Assembly: GCF_014236855.1 (NCBI RefSeq)
Contig: NZ_CP051261.1
Coordinates: 2,046,001-2,110,000 of the forward strand
From: Xanthomonas sp. SI
Lineage (GTDB): Bacteria; Pseudomonadota; Gammaproteobacteria; Xanthomonadales; Xanthomonadaceae
Reading direction: 5' to 3'
DNA length: 64,000 bases
Shown: positions 26,366-34,519 of the stretch, piece by piece
How the letters are laid out: the number at the start of each line of letters is the position of its first letter
How positions within the stretch are numbered: position 1 is the first letter of the stretch
Position numbers and translations under genes: made by a program
The notes under the pieces: model-generated
Database searches by the model: none
The model's input: the letters and a program-made list of their open reading frames with translations, nothing else
What the model was told of the DNA's origin: nothing

Positions 26366-27108
26366 GCAAGCGCCTGATGTCCGTCCTGGCCTGCTTCGCC
26401 TCCGCGCTGCTGTTGTCCGCCTCGGCGCTGGCCGCCGAGGGCGGCGCCACCCAGCAGGCCGGCAACGACCTCGGCGACCGCGCCTCGCTGCAGCGCGGCG
26501 CCAAGCTGTTCATGAACTACTGCTCCGGCTGCCATTCGCTGAAATACCTGCGCTACTCGCGCATGGCCGAGGACCTGGGCCTGAGCGAGGACGAGGTGAT
26601 GGCCAACCTCAACTTCACCGGTGCCAAGGTCGGCGAGCACATCGAGGCGGCGATGCCGCACGATGCGGCGGCCAAGTGGTTCGGCAAGGCGCCGCCGGAC
26701 CTGAGCCTGATCGCGCGCGTGCGCGGCACCGACTGGGTCTATACCTACCTCAAGTCGTTCTATCTGGACCAGTCGCGCCCGTTGGGCTGGAACAACAAGC
26801 TGTTCGCCAACGCCTCGATGCCCAATCCGCTGTGGGAGCTGCAGGGCCTGCAGCAGCCGATCTACGGCAAGGCCGAGCAGCCCGGCGTAGACAAGCCGGT
26901 GGAACGGCTGCAGCTGTCTTCGCCGGGCCGGGAAACGCCGGCGCAGTTCGACCAGACGGTCCGCGACATCAGCAACTTCCTCGAATACGCCGGCGAACCG
27001 GCCGCGCTGAAGCGACAGAGCCTGGGCGTGTGGGTGGTGCTGTTCCTGGCGCTGCTGACCTTCCTCGCCTATCTGCTGAAGAAGGAATACTGGAAGGACG
27101 TGCATTGA
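26362..27108 (+). CDS. petC: Ubiquinol-cytochrome c reductase cytochrome c1 subunit
   Basis: This 248-residue subunit accepts the electron from the Rieske protein. It has a cleavable signal (cut after ALA near residue 25), a covalent heme site CSGCH (Cys54, Cys57, His58), and a single C-terminal membrane helix (about 220-240) followed by KKEYWKDVH. The ATG overlaps the stop of the small bridging ORF. It ends the pet operon; sspA starts 170 bp later. Confidence 0.96.
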   Translation: MSKRLMSVLACFASALLLSASALAAEGGATQQAGNDLGDRASLQRGAKLFMNYCSGCHSLKYLRYSRMAEDLGLSEDEVMANLNFTGAKVGEHIEAAMPHDAAAKWFGKAPPDLSLIARVRGTDWVYTYLKSFYLDQSRPLGWNNKLFANASMPNPLWELQGLQQPIYGKAEQPGVDKPVERLQLSSPGRETPAQFDQTVRDISNFLEYAGEPAALKRQSLGVWVVLFLALLTFLAYLLKKEYWKDVH

Positions 27109-27278
27109 GCGTCGGCCGCAGTGCCGGCGCGTTGTCTGCATCGTTGCTGACCCGATCCCCTGTTCATCCTATTGGCTTTTGCGAGCGAGGGTTGCACACT
27201 CAGGGGCCGTGATGACCGTCAGCAGGGTGTTGGCGGCATCGATGCGGCCGGCGGATTCCGGTCGTCGGAGAGCCTTGA

Positions 27279-27914
27279 ATGGCGGCGAGTGTGCGTATGC
27301 GAAATACCTTGACGTTGTTTTCTTCCACGGATGACGTGCTGTGCCACCGCGTCCGTCTGGTGCTCGCCGCAAAGGGCGTGACCTACGATTTCGTGGCGGT
27401 GGATCCGCAGAATCCCCCGGAAGACCTGATCGATCTCAATCCCTATCACTCGGTGCCGACGCTGGTCGAGCGCGAGCTGGTGCTGTACGCCGCCTCCGTG
27501 GTCAGCGAATACCTGGACGAGCGCTATCCGCATCCGCCGCTGATGCCGGTCGATCCGTTGTCGCGCGCGCGCCTGCGCCTGGCCATGCTGCGCATCGAGC
27601 ACGACTGGGTGCCGCAGGTGCAGGCGATCCAACTCGGCAACAAGGCCCAGGCCGAGGCCGGGCGCAAGCGGCTCAAGGAGTTGCTGACCGCGTCGGTGCC
27701 GCTGTTCAAGGCCAGCAAGTTCTTCCTCAATCCGGAAATGAGCCTGGCCGATTGCGCGATGGCGCCGATCATCTGGCGCCTGCAGGCGCTGGACATTCCG
27801 CTGCCCAAGGACGGCAAGGCGATCGAGGACTACGGCAACCGCATCTTCCGCAATCCCGGTTTCATCCGCAGCCTGACGGATCAGGAAAAGAAGCTGCGCG
27901 ACCTGCCGGCCTGA
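27279..27914 (+). CDS. sspA: Stringent starvation protein A
   Basis: This 211-residue protein has a GST fold but acts by binding RNA polymerase and altering transcription in stationary phase and stress. The N-terminal thioredoxin-like part (LFSSTDDVLCHRVRLVLAAKG) and VPTLVERELVLYAASVV are typical. GGAG lies 9 bases before the ATG; an in-frame ATG six codons on is an alternative. It sits between the bc1 operon and sspB, a conserved arrangement. Confidence 0.94.
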   Translation: MAASVRMRNTLTLFSSTDDVLCHRVRLVLAAKGVTYDFVAVDPQNPPEDLIDLNPYHSVPTLVERELVLYAASVVSEYLDERYPHPPLMPVDPLSRARLRLAMLRIEHDWVPQVQAIQLGNKAQAEAGRKRLKELLTASVPLFKASKFFLNPEMSLADCAMAPIIWRLQALDIPLPKDGKAIEDYGNRIFRNPGFIRSLTDQEKKLRDLPA

Positions 27915-27993
27915 TGCTCCGGCCGCGCGTGGCGCATCCGGTTTTTCCCGCGTTGCGCCGGCGCCATTGCGTGCCGGCGCGTAGAATTGGCGC

Positions 27994-28428
27994 ATGACCG
28001 ACGATATTTCCCGCATGACCAGCCATCGCCCTTACCTGTTGCGGGCGCTGGTGGAGTGGATCAACGACAACGGCATGACCCCGCACATCCTGGTGGATGC
28101 GGGCCTGCCCAACGTGCAGGTGCCGCCGAGCGCGGTCAAGGACGGCCGGGTGGTGCTCAACATCGCCGAGCGCGCGGTGGTGCGGTTGCAGATCGACAAC
28201 GACGGGGTCAGCTTCACCGCCCGCTTCGGCGGCGTCAGCTATCCGGTGCAGGTGCCGATGGCCGCGGTGCTGGCGGTGTACGCGCGCGAGACCGGGCAGG
28301 GCATGGCGCTGCCGGACGATATCCACGGCGCCACCGAGCCACCGGGCGACGATACACCGCCGCCGCGTCCCAGCGGTTCCGACGATGGCTCTGGCGGCAA
28401 GCGTCCACATCTGCGCGTGGTGAAGTAA
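27994..28428 (+). CDS. sspB: ClpXP protease specificity-enhancing factor SspB
   Basis: This adaptor (144 residues) hands ssrA-tagged, stalled-ribosome products to ClpXP. The folded domain is residues 9-108 (SHRPYLLRALVEWINDNG, then LNIAERAV and FGGVSYPV). A flexible Gly/Asp/Pro tail ends in the ClpX-binding module RPHLRVVK. It follows sspA by 79 bp, as in many proteobacteria. Confidence 0.95.
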   Translation: MTDDISRMTSHRPYLLRALVEWINDNGMTPHILVDAGLPNVQVPPSAVKDGRVVLNIAERAVVRLQIDNDGVSFTARFGGVSYPVQVPMAAVLAVYARETGQGMALPDDIHGATEPPGDDTPPPRPSGSDDGSGGKRPHLRVVK

Positions 28429-28582
28429 CGACAATGTGGGACCCGCGCCGGCGCGAATGTGGCCGGCGCGACAGTTCGATTCGCTGTTGGCGTCGATGCC
28501 TGGCGGGTCGCGCGCATCGTCAGGCGCTGCGCATCATTCGCCGCGGCTCCCCGCGCGCCAATCCCAGGTTGGATCGAGCCCC

Positions 28583-28608
28583 TGTAGGAGCGCCTTCAGG
28601 CGCGACCG
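28583..28608 (+). repeat. Single GTAG-type REP element
   Basis: TGTAGGAGCGCCTTCAGGCG is the core, with hairpin GCGCC-TTCA-GGCGC. It is the same element as the arms at 10009 and the unit at 29217, with a paired base change in the stem. Confidence 0.75.
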
Positions 28609-28687
28609 ACATCCATGCAAAACATCGTTGTCCGCCCTGCGAGAGAGTCCTTGCGGGGCGCGTCTTCGCGAACGACGCGGCAGCGCC

Positions 28688-29032
28688 TCACTCGCGCGGC
28701 GCACGTCCTTCGTGCAACGCCGTCACCGTGGCCACCGAGGGGCCGGTGAAGGCGATCAACTGGTCGCCGAGCAGCACCAGGCGGCCGCTGTGGCGATCGA
28801 CGCCATCGTAGGAGTAGTCGAAACGGAAGGTCCGCTCGAAGCCGAGCCAGCCGCTGGGCAGGCGCCGCAGGCGCAGGCCGGTGCCGTGCACGCTCTGGTC
28901 CAGCCATTGCACATCGGCCGCCTTGCAGGCATTGCGGCCGAGGCTTTCGGCGCGTTCGGCGGCGGCGCGCGACGCGTTCCAGAACGCGAACACCGCGGCG
29001 CCGGCAATCATCAACAGGATCAGGCTAGGCAT
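28688..29032 (-). CDS. DUF3301-type small membrane-anchored protein
   Basis: This 114-residue protein has one N-terminal hydrophobic helix (about 3-20), then a soluble part with GFERTFRFDYSYDG and GRLVLLG, the pattern of the gammaproteobacterial DUF3301 family. No function is known. It is flanked by REP and G-rich repeats on both sides and looks like a single-gene unit. Confidence 0.75.
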   Translation of the reverse strand: MPSLILLMIAGAAVFAFWNASRAAAERAESLGRNACKAADVQWLDQSVHGTGLRLRRLPSGWLGFERTFRFDYSYDGVDRHSGRLVLLGDQLIAFTGPSVATVTALHEGRAPRE

Positions 29033-29077
29033 GCGTCACTGTAGCGAGACGCGGGGTGGAGCGGCAATGCTTGGTTG

Positions 29078-29163
29078 GGGATTCGGGACTCGGGACTCGG
29101 GGCCGGGGCAGAGGCAGGGGCCGGGGCCGGGGCCGGGCAGGGGCAGGGGCAGGGGCCGGAATT
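29078..29163 (+). repeat. G-rich tract with GGGACTC and GGGGC(C/A) tandem units
   Basis: The tract starts with GGGATTCGGGACTCGGGACTC, reduced here to its units GGGATTC, GGGACTC, GGGACTC, and runs into repeated GGGGCC and GGGGCA units. At least eight runs of three or more Gs occur within about 85 bases. It lies between two minus-strand genes, so the G-rich strand is the one opposite the coding strand. Confidence 0.7.
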
Positions 29164-29216
29164 CGAAGAAGCGCCGATTGCGAGCGCAAAGTTTTCGTGT
29201 GCGGCTCATGGCCTCT

Positions 29217-29241
29217 TGTAGGAGCGACTTCAGTCGCGACA
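29217..29241 (+). repeat. Single GTAG-type REP element
   Basis: TGTAGGAGCGACTTCAGTCG is the core, with hairpin GCGAC-TTCA-GTCGC. It is the third variant of the element also seen at 10009 and 28583. Confidence 0.75.
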
Positions 29242-29325
29242 GGCCTCACTGACAAAGCCCGCTACGACCGATGACCCGAGGCGGGTCGGCATGGATCCTG
29301 AAAGCCGCAGACAGTCGATAAAACG

Positions 29326-30435
29326 CTACCGTCCCGGCGGCGGTTCGGTCGCTTGCGGTTGCGGTACCGGTGTCGCCGATGCAGGGGAAGGCGCGGTCGG
29401 TATGGCCGGTGCAGCTGGCGCCGCGCCGGATGCCGCCGGTGGCGCCATCGGCGCAGTGGCCGGCAGCGGGACCTGCGGCGCGGCCGGATCCACGGCGGGA
29501 ACGACGCCCGGCATCACTGGTGGCTGCAACTGCGCCTGCGGTTGCAACTTCAGCAGCGCCGCCCAGTCCTGGCGATTGAAGTCGCACAGTTCCTCGTGGC
29601 CGGGCGTGCACTCCAGGCCTGCGCCGTCGTCGCCGACCTGGTCCTGCGCCAGCGGCGCCTCCAGCTGCAGGCGGCCGGCGCGGTCCAGCGGCAGCTTGCG
29701 CATGGTCACCGCGTTGAGCACGTTGCCGCCGATCAGGTACAGCGTGTGGTCGCCGCCGACGTTGGCCGCGACCACGATGTCGCAATGCGATTCCCACGGC
29801 AGCGCGCCGCCGCGTGCCAGCGCCTCGCGCAGCCCGGCCGCGCCCAGCGGTTGCTTGCGCCCGCGCAGGAAGCACAGCAGGTCGCCCGGCGCGGGCTTGT
29901 CCTGCTGCGGGTCGGCATAGCGGTAGGGCAGGCCGTCGGCACCGGCCTGGTAGGCGGCGCGGATGTAGTCGATGTGGCGCACCGAGGTATGGAAGCCGCT
30001 GACGCCGGCGCGCACCATCACCCAGGACACGAACGCCGCCGACCACGGGTTGTCGACCAGGAACGCACGGCAGTCCGCTTGCCGGTAGCGCGAGCCGTCC
30101 AGTTGCTGGCAGCTGGCGGCGCCGTCGCTGCCGCTCATCGCGCCCAGCGTGCCGCTGTCGCGCCAATAGGCGGCCACACGCTGCCAGGCCTCGATGCCGT
30201 GATCGGCGAGATAGCTGCGCTCGGCCTCGGTCACGCGCAGGCCGGCGAGCCGGCCATCGCTGTCGATGAACGGCCGCCACCACAGGCGATGCTCGTTGCA
30301 GGCGGTGCGCACGATGGCGACGGCGGCGGGCGTCAGGCCGAAGCGTGGCGGCAGGTCGCACACCTCCGCGGCGGCCGCGCGGCCGGCGGGAAACAGGGCG
30401 GCGGCACACAACAACGCGAACCAGGGGCGGGCCAT
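29326..30435 (-). CDS. Exported DUF2272-type protein
   Basis: This 369-residue protein has a signal peptide (about 1-22). Its central domain (about 60-250) has NPWSAAFVSWVMVRAG and a PGDLLCFLRG motif, the look of the CHAP/NlpC-like DUF2272 family; candidate active residues are His in the SHCDIVV segment and Cys in LLCFLRG. The C-terminal 110 residues are Pro/Ala/Gln-rich and probably disordered. A cell-wall role is plausible but inferred. It lies upstream of no obvious partner. Confidence 0.78.
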   Translation of the reverse strand: MARPWFALLCAAALFPAGRAAAAEVCDLPPRFGLTPAAVAIVRTACNEHRLWWRPFIDSDGRLAGLRVTEAERSYLADHGIEAWQRVAAYWRDSGTLGAMSGSDGAASCQQLDGSRYRQADCRAFLVDNPWSAAFVSWVMVRAGVSGFHTSVRHIDYIRAAYQAGADGLPYRYADPQQDKPAPGDLLCFLRGRKQPLGAAGLREALARGGALPWESHCDIVVAANVGGDHTLYLIGGNVLNAVTMRKLPLDRAGRLQLEAPLAQDQVGDDGAGLECTPGHEELCDFNRQDWAALLKLQPQAQLQPPVMPGVVPAVDPAAPQVPLPATAPMAPPAASGAAPAAPAIPTAPSPASATPVPQPQATEPPPGR

Positions 30436-30501
30436 CGGCGAACTCGGTGAATAGGGGGGATGCGTGCAGCGTCGCAGAGCGGCGTGGCCGCGGCCGTGAA
30501 G

Positions 30502-31380
30502 TCAGTGCGGCGGCGGGCCCAGCTTCAGCGACAGATCCACCGCCTGCACGTGCTTGGTCAGCGCGCCGATGGAGATGCAGTCCACGCCGTCGGCGGCGAT
30601 CGCGCGCACGCCGTCCAGGTCGACGCCGCCGGAGACTTCCAGCGGAATCGCGCGATGGAACGGCGCGGCGGCGGCGATCGCCACCGCCTCGCGGCGCTGC
30701 GTCGCGTCGAAGTCGTCGATCAGGATCCGGTCGCAGCCGACCGTCAAGGCTTCACGCAGTTGCGCCAGCGTTTCCACCTCGACCACCAGCGGCAGCGCCG
30801 GCCATTGCGCGCGCGCGGCCTGCACGGCCGCCGTCAGCGAACCAGCGGCATGGATGTGGTTTTCCTTCAGCATCACCGTGTCGTACAGGCCGAAGCGATG
30901 GTTGCTGCCGCCGCCGCAGCGCACCGCGTACTTCTGCGCCAGGCGCAGGCCGGGCAGGGTCTTGCGCGTGTCGAGGATGCGCGCGCCGGTGCCGGCGACC
31001 GCGGCCACGTAGGCGGCGGTGGCGGTGGCGGTGGCGGACAGGGTCTGCAGGAAGTTCAGCGAGGCGCGCTCGGCGCTGACCAGCGCGCGGCTGCGCCCAT
31101 GCAGCAGCGCCAGCACCGTGCCGGCGGCGACGCGTTCGCCTTCGGCGATGCGCCAGTCGATCCGCACCTGCGGGTCGAGCGCGCGGTGGCAGGCGTCGAA
31201 CCAGGGCCGGCCGGCGATCACCGCGTCCTGCTTGCACAACAGATAGGCGCTGTCGGCGCGATCGGGCAGCAGCGCGGCGGTGACGTCGCCGTTGCCGATG
31301 TCCTCGGCCAGCGCGCGTGCCACGTCGGCGTCGATCGAGGCCTGCGCCGGCGGCTGCAGCGGCGCCGCGGCGCCGCTCAT
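30502..31380 (-). CDS. nadC: Nicotinate-nucleotide pyrophosphorylase (quinolinate phosphoribosyltransferase)
   Basis: This 292-residue enzyme makes nicotinate mononucleotide from quinolinate and PRPP in de novo NAD synthesis. Family motifs seen are LAEDIGNGDVT, LNFLQTLSATAT, DTRKTLPGLR, GGGSNHR, LKENHI and the C-terminal SGGVDLDGVRA. The ATG at 31380 overlaps the stop of the Trm112-type gene, so the two are coupled. A longer frame upstream is only the shadow of that gene. Confidence 0.95.
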   Translation of the reverse strand: MSGAAAPLQPPAQASIDADVARALAEDIGNGDVTAALLPDRADSAYLLCKQDAVIAGRPWFDACHRALDPQVRIDWRIAEGERVAAGTVLALLHGRSRALVSAERASLNFLQTLSATATATAAYVAAVAGTGARILDTRKTLPGLRLAQKYAVRCGGGSNHRFGLYDTVMLKENHIHAAGSLTAAVQAARAQWPALPLVVEVETLAQLREALTVGCDRILIDDFDATQRREAVAIAAAAPFHRAIPLEVSGGVDLDGVRAIAADGVDCISIGALTKHVQAVDLSLKLGPPPH

Positions 31381-31646
31381 TTGCCGGGGAAGTCGGCGAG
31401 CTGGGCGGTGCCGATCGCTTCTTCGGCCAACAGCACCGGGATGCCGTCGTCGACGCGGAACAGCTGCTTGCGGTCGCGGGTGATCAGCGCCTCGCGCAGC
31501 GCTTGCGCCTGCGGGCTGCCGTCGGCGCGCTGCACGCCGCCGGCGGCGATGGCGCGGTTCAGCGCCTCCAGCCCGCGCGCATCCAGCAGGGCCAGCGGTT
31601 GGCGGGTGTCGGGCGAGCACAGCAGGTCGAGCAGTTTGCGATCCAT
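31377..31646 (-). CDS. Trm112 family small protein (YcaR-like)
   Basis: This 89-residue protein begins MDRKLLDLLCSPDTRQPL and ends with GIPVLLAEEA, the two conserved parts of Trm112/UPF0434 proteins. The spacer between them is longer than in E. coli YcaR (about 60 residues). The classic CxxC partner cysteine is absent, since only Cys10 is present. It is divergent from purE and translationally coupled to nadC. Confidence 0.82.
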   Translation of the reverse strand: MDRKLLDLLCSPDTRQPLALLDARGLEALNRAIAAGGVQRADGSPQAQALREALITRDRKQLFRVDDGIPVLLAEEAIGTAQLADFPGK

Positions 31647-31704
31647 CCGGTCTTCGTCTTGCGTGGAAGACGGCTAGAATACGTCTTTAAGGCAGGGGAC
31701 GGCC

Positions 31705-32208
31705 ATGACCTCCAAGCAAACCGCGCCGCTCGTCGGCATCGTGATGGGTTCCCGCTCCGACTGGGAGACCATGCAGCATGCGGCGCAGAAACTCGATGCG
31801 CTGGGCGTGCCCTATGAAGTGAAAGTGGTGTCCGCGCACCGCACCCCGGACGTGCTGTTCGCCTATGCCGAGGCGGCCTCCAGCCGTGGCCTGCGCGCGA
31901 TCGTGGCCGGCGCCGGCGGCGCCGCGCACCTGCCGGGCATGCTCGCGGCCAAGACCGCGGTGCCGGTGCTCGGCGTGCCGGTGCAGTCCAAGGCGCTGAA
32001 CGGCCTGGATTCGCTGCTGTCGATCGTGCAGATGCCGGCCGGCATCCCGGTGGCCACGTTCGCGATCGGCAACGCCGGTGCGGCCAATGCCGCACTGTTC
32101 GCCGCGGCGATGCTCGCCGCCGAGCACGCCGACATCGCCACCGCGCTGGACGATTTCCGCCAGCGCCAGACCGACGAGGTGATGGCCAAGGACGACCCGC
32201 GCCAATGA
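31705..32208 (+). CDS. purE: 5-(carboxyamino)imidazole ribonucleotide mutase PurE
   Basis: This 167-residue class I PurE moves the carboxyl group of N5-CAIR to give CAIR in purine synthesis. The motifs GSRSDWETM (near residue 14), SAHRTPD and [11 protein letters not shown] are complete. Its stop overlaps the purK ATG, so the pair is coupled, as the reactions are consecutive. The bases TAGAAT at 31675-31680 could be the -10 of its promoter. Confidence 0.96.
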   Translation: MTSKQTAPLVGIVMGSRSDWETMQHAAQKLDALGVPYEVKVVSAHRTPDVLFAYAEAASSRGLRAIVAGAGGAAHLPGMLAAKTAVPVLGVPVQSKALNGLDSLLSIVQMPAGIPVATFAIGNAGAANAALFAAAMLAAEHADIATALDDFRQRQTDEVMAKDDPRQ

Positions 32209-33353
32209 GCACCACTGTCGGAATCCTGGGCGGGGGCCAACTGGCGCGGATGATGGCCGTGGCCGGCGCGCCGCTGGGCCTGCGTTTCGTGATGCTGGAT
32301 ACGGTGGCCGACGCCTGCGCCGGGCAGGTCGCGCCGTTGCAGGTCGGCGACTACCGCGACGAGACGGCGCTGGCCGCGTTCGCGGCCAAGGTCGACGTGG
32401 CCACCTTCGATTTCGAGAACGTGCCGGCGGCCAGCGCCGAATGGCTGGCCGCCCAGGTGCCGGTGTTCCCGAACCCGCGCGCGCTAGCGGTGGCGCAGGA
32501 CCGGCTGGCCGAGAAGACCCTGTTCCGCGAACTGGGTATCCCGGTGCCCGATTTCGCCGCGATCGACAGCCGCGCCGAACTGGACGCGGCGCTGGCGCAG
32601 GTCGGCACCCCGTGCATTCTGAAGACCCGGCGCCTGGGCTACGACGGCAAGGGTCAGTTCCGGATCAAGTCCGCGGCCGACGCCGATGCGGCCTGGTCCG
32701 CGCTGGGCGCGCAGGCAGCCAGCGTGGGCCTGATCGTGGAAGCCTTCGTGCCGTTCCAGCGCGAGATCAGCGTGGTCGCGGTGCGCGGCCGCGACGGCGA
32801 GTTCCGCACCTGGCCGCTGACCGAGAACTGGCATGTGCAGGGCGTGCTGTCGGCCAGCCTGGCCCCGGCGCAGGCCGACGCGGCGCTGGCGCAGGCGGCC
32901 ATTGCCCATGCGCAGGCGCTGGCCGAGCGCCTGCAGTACGTGGGCGTGTTCGCGCTGGAGCTGTTCTGCCGCGACGGCGAACTGCTCGCCAACGAGATGG
33001 CGCCGCGGGTGCACAACTCCGGCCACTGGACCATCGAAGGCGCCGAGACCTCGCAGTTCCAGAACCACCTGCGTGCGGTGCTGGGCCTGCCGCTGGGGTC
33101 CACGCGCATGCTCGGCCATGCCTGCATGCTCAACTGGATCGGGCAGATGCCCGACGCCGCGCCAGTGCTGGCGCAACCCGGCGGGCATTGGCACGACTAC
33201 GGCAAGGAGGCGCGCGAGGGCCGCAAGGTCGGCCACGCCACGCTGCGCGAAGACACGCCGGCGGCCTTGGCGCAGGCGCTGCACACGGTCGGCGCGCAAT
33301 TGCAGCGCGGCGACCAGGTCGCGCCGGTGATCGAGCGGCTGCGCGAAGTCTGA
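32205..33353 (+). CDS. purK: 5-(carboxyamino)imidazole ribonucleotide synthase PurK
   Basis: This 382-residue ATP-grasp enzyme makes N5-CAIR from AIR, bicarbonate and [15 protein letters not shown] is at the N-terminus. The ATP-grasp region has [12 protein letters not shown] (near 143) and [24 protein letters not shown] (read in two parts, near 245-270), which carries the metal ligands. It overlaps purE by four bases and ends the unit. Confidence 0.96.
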   Translation: MSTTVGILGGGQLARMMAVAGAPLGLRFVMLDTVADACAGQVAPLQVGDYRDETALAAFAAKVDVATFDFENVPAASAEWLAAQVPVFPNPRALAVAQDRLAEKTLFRELGIPVPDFAAIDSRAELDAALAQVGTPCILKTRRLGYDGKGQFRIKSAADADAAWSALGAQAASVGLIVEAFVPFQREISVVAVRGRDGEFRTWPLTENWHVQGVLSASLAPAQADAALAQAAIAHAQALAERLQYVGVFALELFCRDGELLANEMAPRVHNSGHWTIEGAETSQFQNHLRAVLGLPLGSTRMLGHACMLNWIGQMPDAAPVLAQPGGHWHDYGKEAREGRKVGHATLREDTPAALAQALHTVGAQLQRGDQVAPVIERLREV

Positions 33354-33469
33354 GCGGACTGGGAATGCCGCGTCCAGGCTGCGCCTGGGGCGGCCCGAAA
33401 GGGTGGCAACGCCCACGCGGCTACGTGTCAGCCGTCATTCGACCAATCCACGCGGCCGCAGGCCGGTCA

Positions 33470-33491
33470 TCCCCAATCCTCAATCCCGGCT
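33470..33491. repeat. Short copy of the GGGATT-type intergenic repeat
   Basis: CATCCCCAATCCTCAATCCC followed by GG is a shortened relative of the arms at 11555-11709, in the CCAATCCC orientation. It lies between purK and the end of the superoxide dismutase gene, again at a convergent junction. Confidence 0.55.
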
Positions 33492-34070
33492 TCACCGCAG
33501 ATTCGCCGCCACGAACTCCCAGTTCACCAGCTTCCAGAACGCTTCCAGGTAGCGCGTCCGGTCGCCGCGGTAATCGATGTAGTAGGCGTGCTCCCACAGG
33601 TCGCAGGCCAGTAGCGGGAGGTCCTCGCCGGTCAACGGCGAGCCGGCGTTGACGGTGGCAAGCAGTGCCAGCGTGGCGTCCGGGCGCTGCACCAGCCAGA
33701 CCCAGCCCGAGCCGAACACGGCCAGCGCCATGCGTGCGAACTCGGCCTTGAAGCGCGCGACGTCGCCGAAGCTCTTGGCGATGCGCTCGGCGAGCTCGCC
33801 GCCCGGCTCGCCGCCGCCGCGCGGGCGCAGCCCGCGCCAGTAGAACTCGTGGTTCCAGACCTCGGCCGCGTGCTGGAACAGGCGGCCCTGGGTGCGGCGC
33901 ACCAGGTCCTGCAACGGCAGGTCGGCGAATTCGCTGCCGGCGATCTGCGCATTGAGACGTTCCACCAGCGCGCGCTGGTGCTGGCCGTGGTGCTGGTCCA
34001 GGGTCTCGGCGGACAGGTGCGGCGCCAGCGCCGCGCGGTCGTACGGCAGGGGAGCGAGTTCGATGGCCAT
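33492..34070 (-). CDS. Fe/Mn superoxide dismutase family protein with altered active-site shell
   Basis: The fold and metal ligands of Fe/Mn superoxide dismutase are all present: His27, His74, Asp157 (CDLWEHAYYIDY) and His161. But two second-shell residues differ from E. coli SodB by my alignment. The gateway Tyr34 position holds Leu35 (in HHGQHQRAL), and the Gln69 position holds Glu70 (AAEVWNH). Length (192 aa) is normal. It is probably a low-activity or specialised paralogue; the housekeeping enzyme should be elsewhere. It is divergent from the glutaredoxin gene, with which it shares a 128 bp intergenic region. Confidence 0.85.
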   Translation of the reverse strand: MAIELAPLPYDRAALAPHLSAETLDQHHGQHQRALVERLNAQIAGSEFADLPLQDLVRRTQGRLFQHAAEVWNHEFYWRGLRPRGGGEPGGELAERIAKSFGDVARFKAEFARMALAVFGSGWVWLVQRPDATLALLATVNAGSPLTGEDLPLLACDLWEHAYYIDYRGDRTRYLEAFWKLVNWEFVAANLR

Positions 34071-34198
34071 GGATCCTCGGGAGCGGTTTCGGGAGCGCGT
34101 TTCGGTACTGTCGTGCGCAGGGCTTACACTATGCGGCTACGCGAAAGTCTAGCCGACCGCCGAGGTCCGTTTTTTCGCCCCAGCAGGAGAAATCCCCC

Positions 34199-34519
34199 AT
34201 GCAGGTGATGGAGCGCATCCAGGCCGACGTCGAACACCACCCCATCGTGTTGTTCATGAAGGGCACGCCGCAGTACCCGATGTGCGGCTTTTCCAGTCGC
34301 GCGCTGCAGGCCCTGTTGGCCGCCGGCGCCGACCGGCTGCACACCGTCAACGTGCTCGACGAGCCCGAGATCCGCGCCAATCTGCCGCGCTATTCGAACT
34401 GGCCGACGTTCCCGCAGCTGTTCATCCACGGCGAACTGATCGGCGGCTGCGACATCACCATGGAACTGTTCGAATCCGGCGAGTTGCAGCGCATCGTGGC
34501 CGAGGCCTACCAGCCGTGA
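34199..34519 (+). CDS. grxD: Monothiol glutaredoxin (Grx4/GrxD type)
   Basis: This 106-residue glutaredoxin has the monothiol site CGFS with Cys29, WPTFPQLFIHGELIGG and the KGTP segment of the Grx4 group. These proteins hold a [2Fe-2S] cluster with glutathione and act in iron-sulfur delivery. A GTGA overlap joins it to the next gene. The neighbouring superoxide dismutase suggests a shared oxidative-stress context. Confidence 0.95.
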   Translation: MQVMERIQADVEHHPIVLFMKGTPQYPMCGFSSRALQALLAAGADRLHTVNVLDEPEIRANLPRYSNWPTFPQLFIHGELIGGCDITMELFESGELQRIVAEAYQP

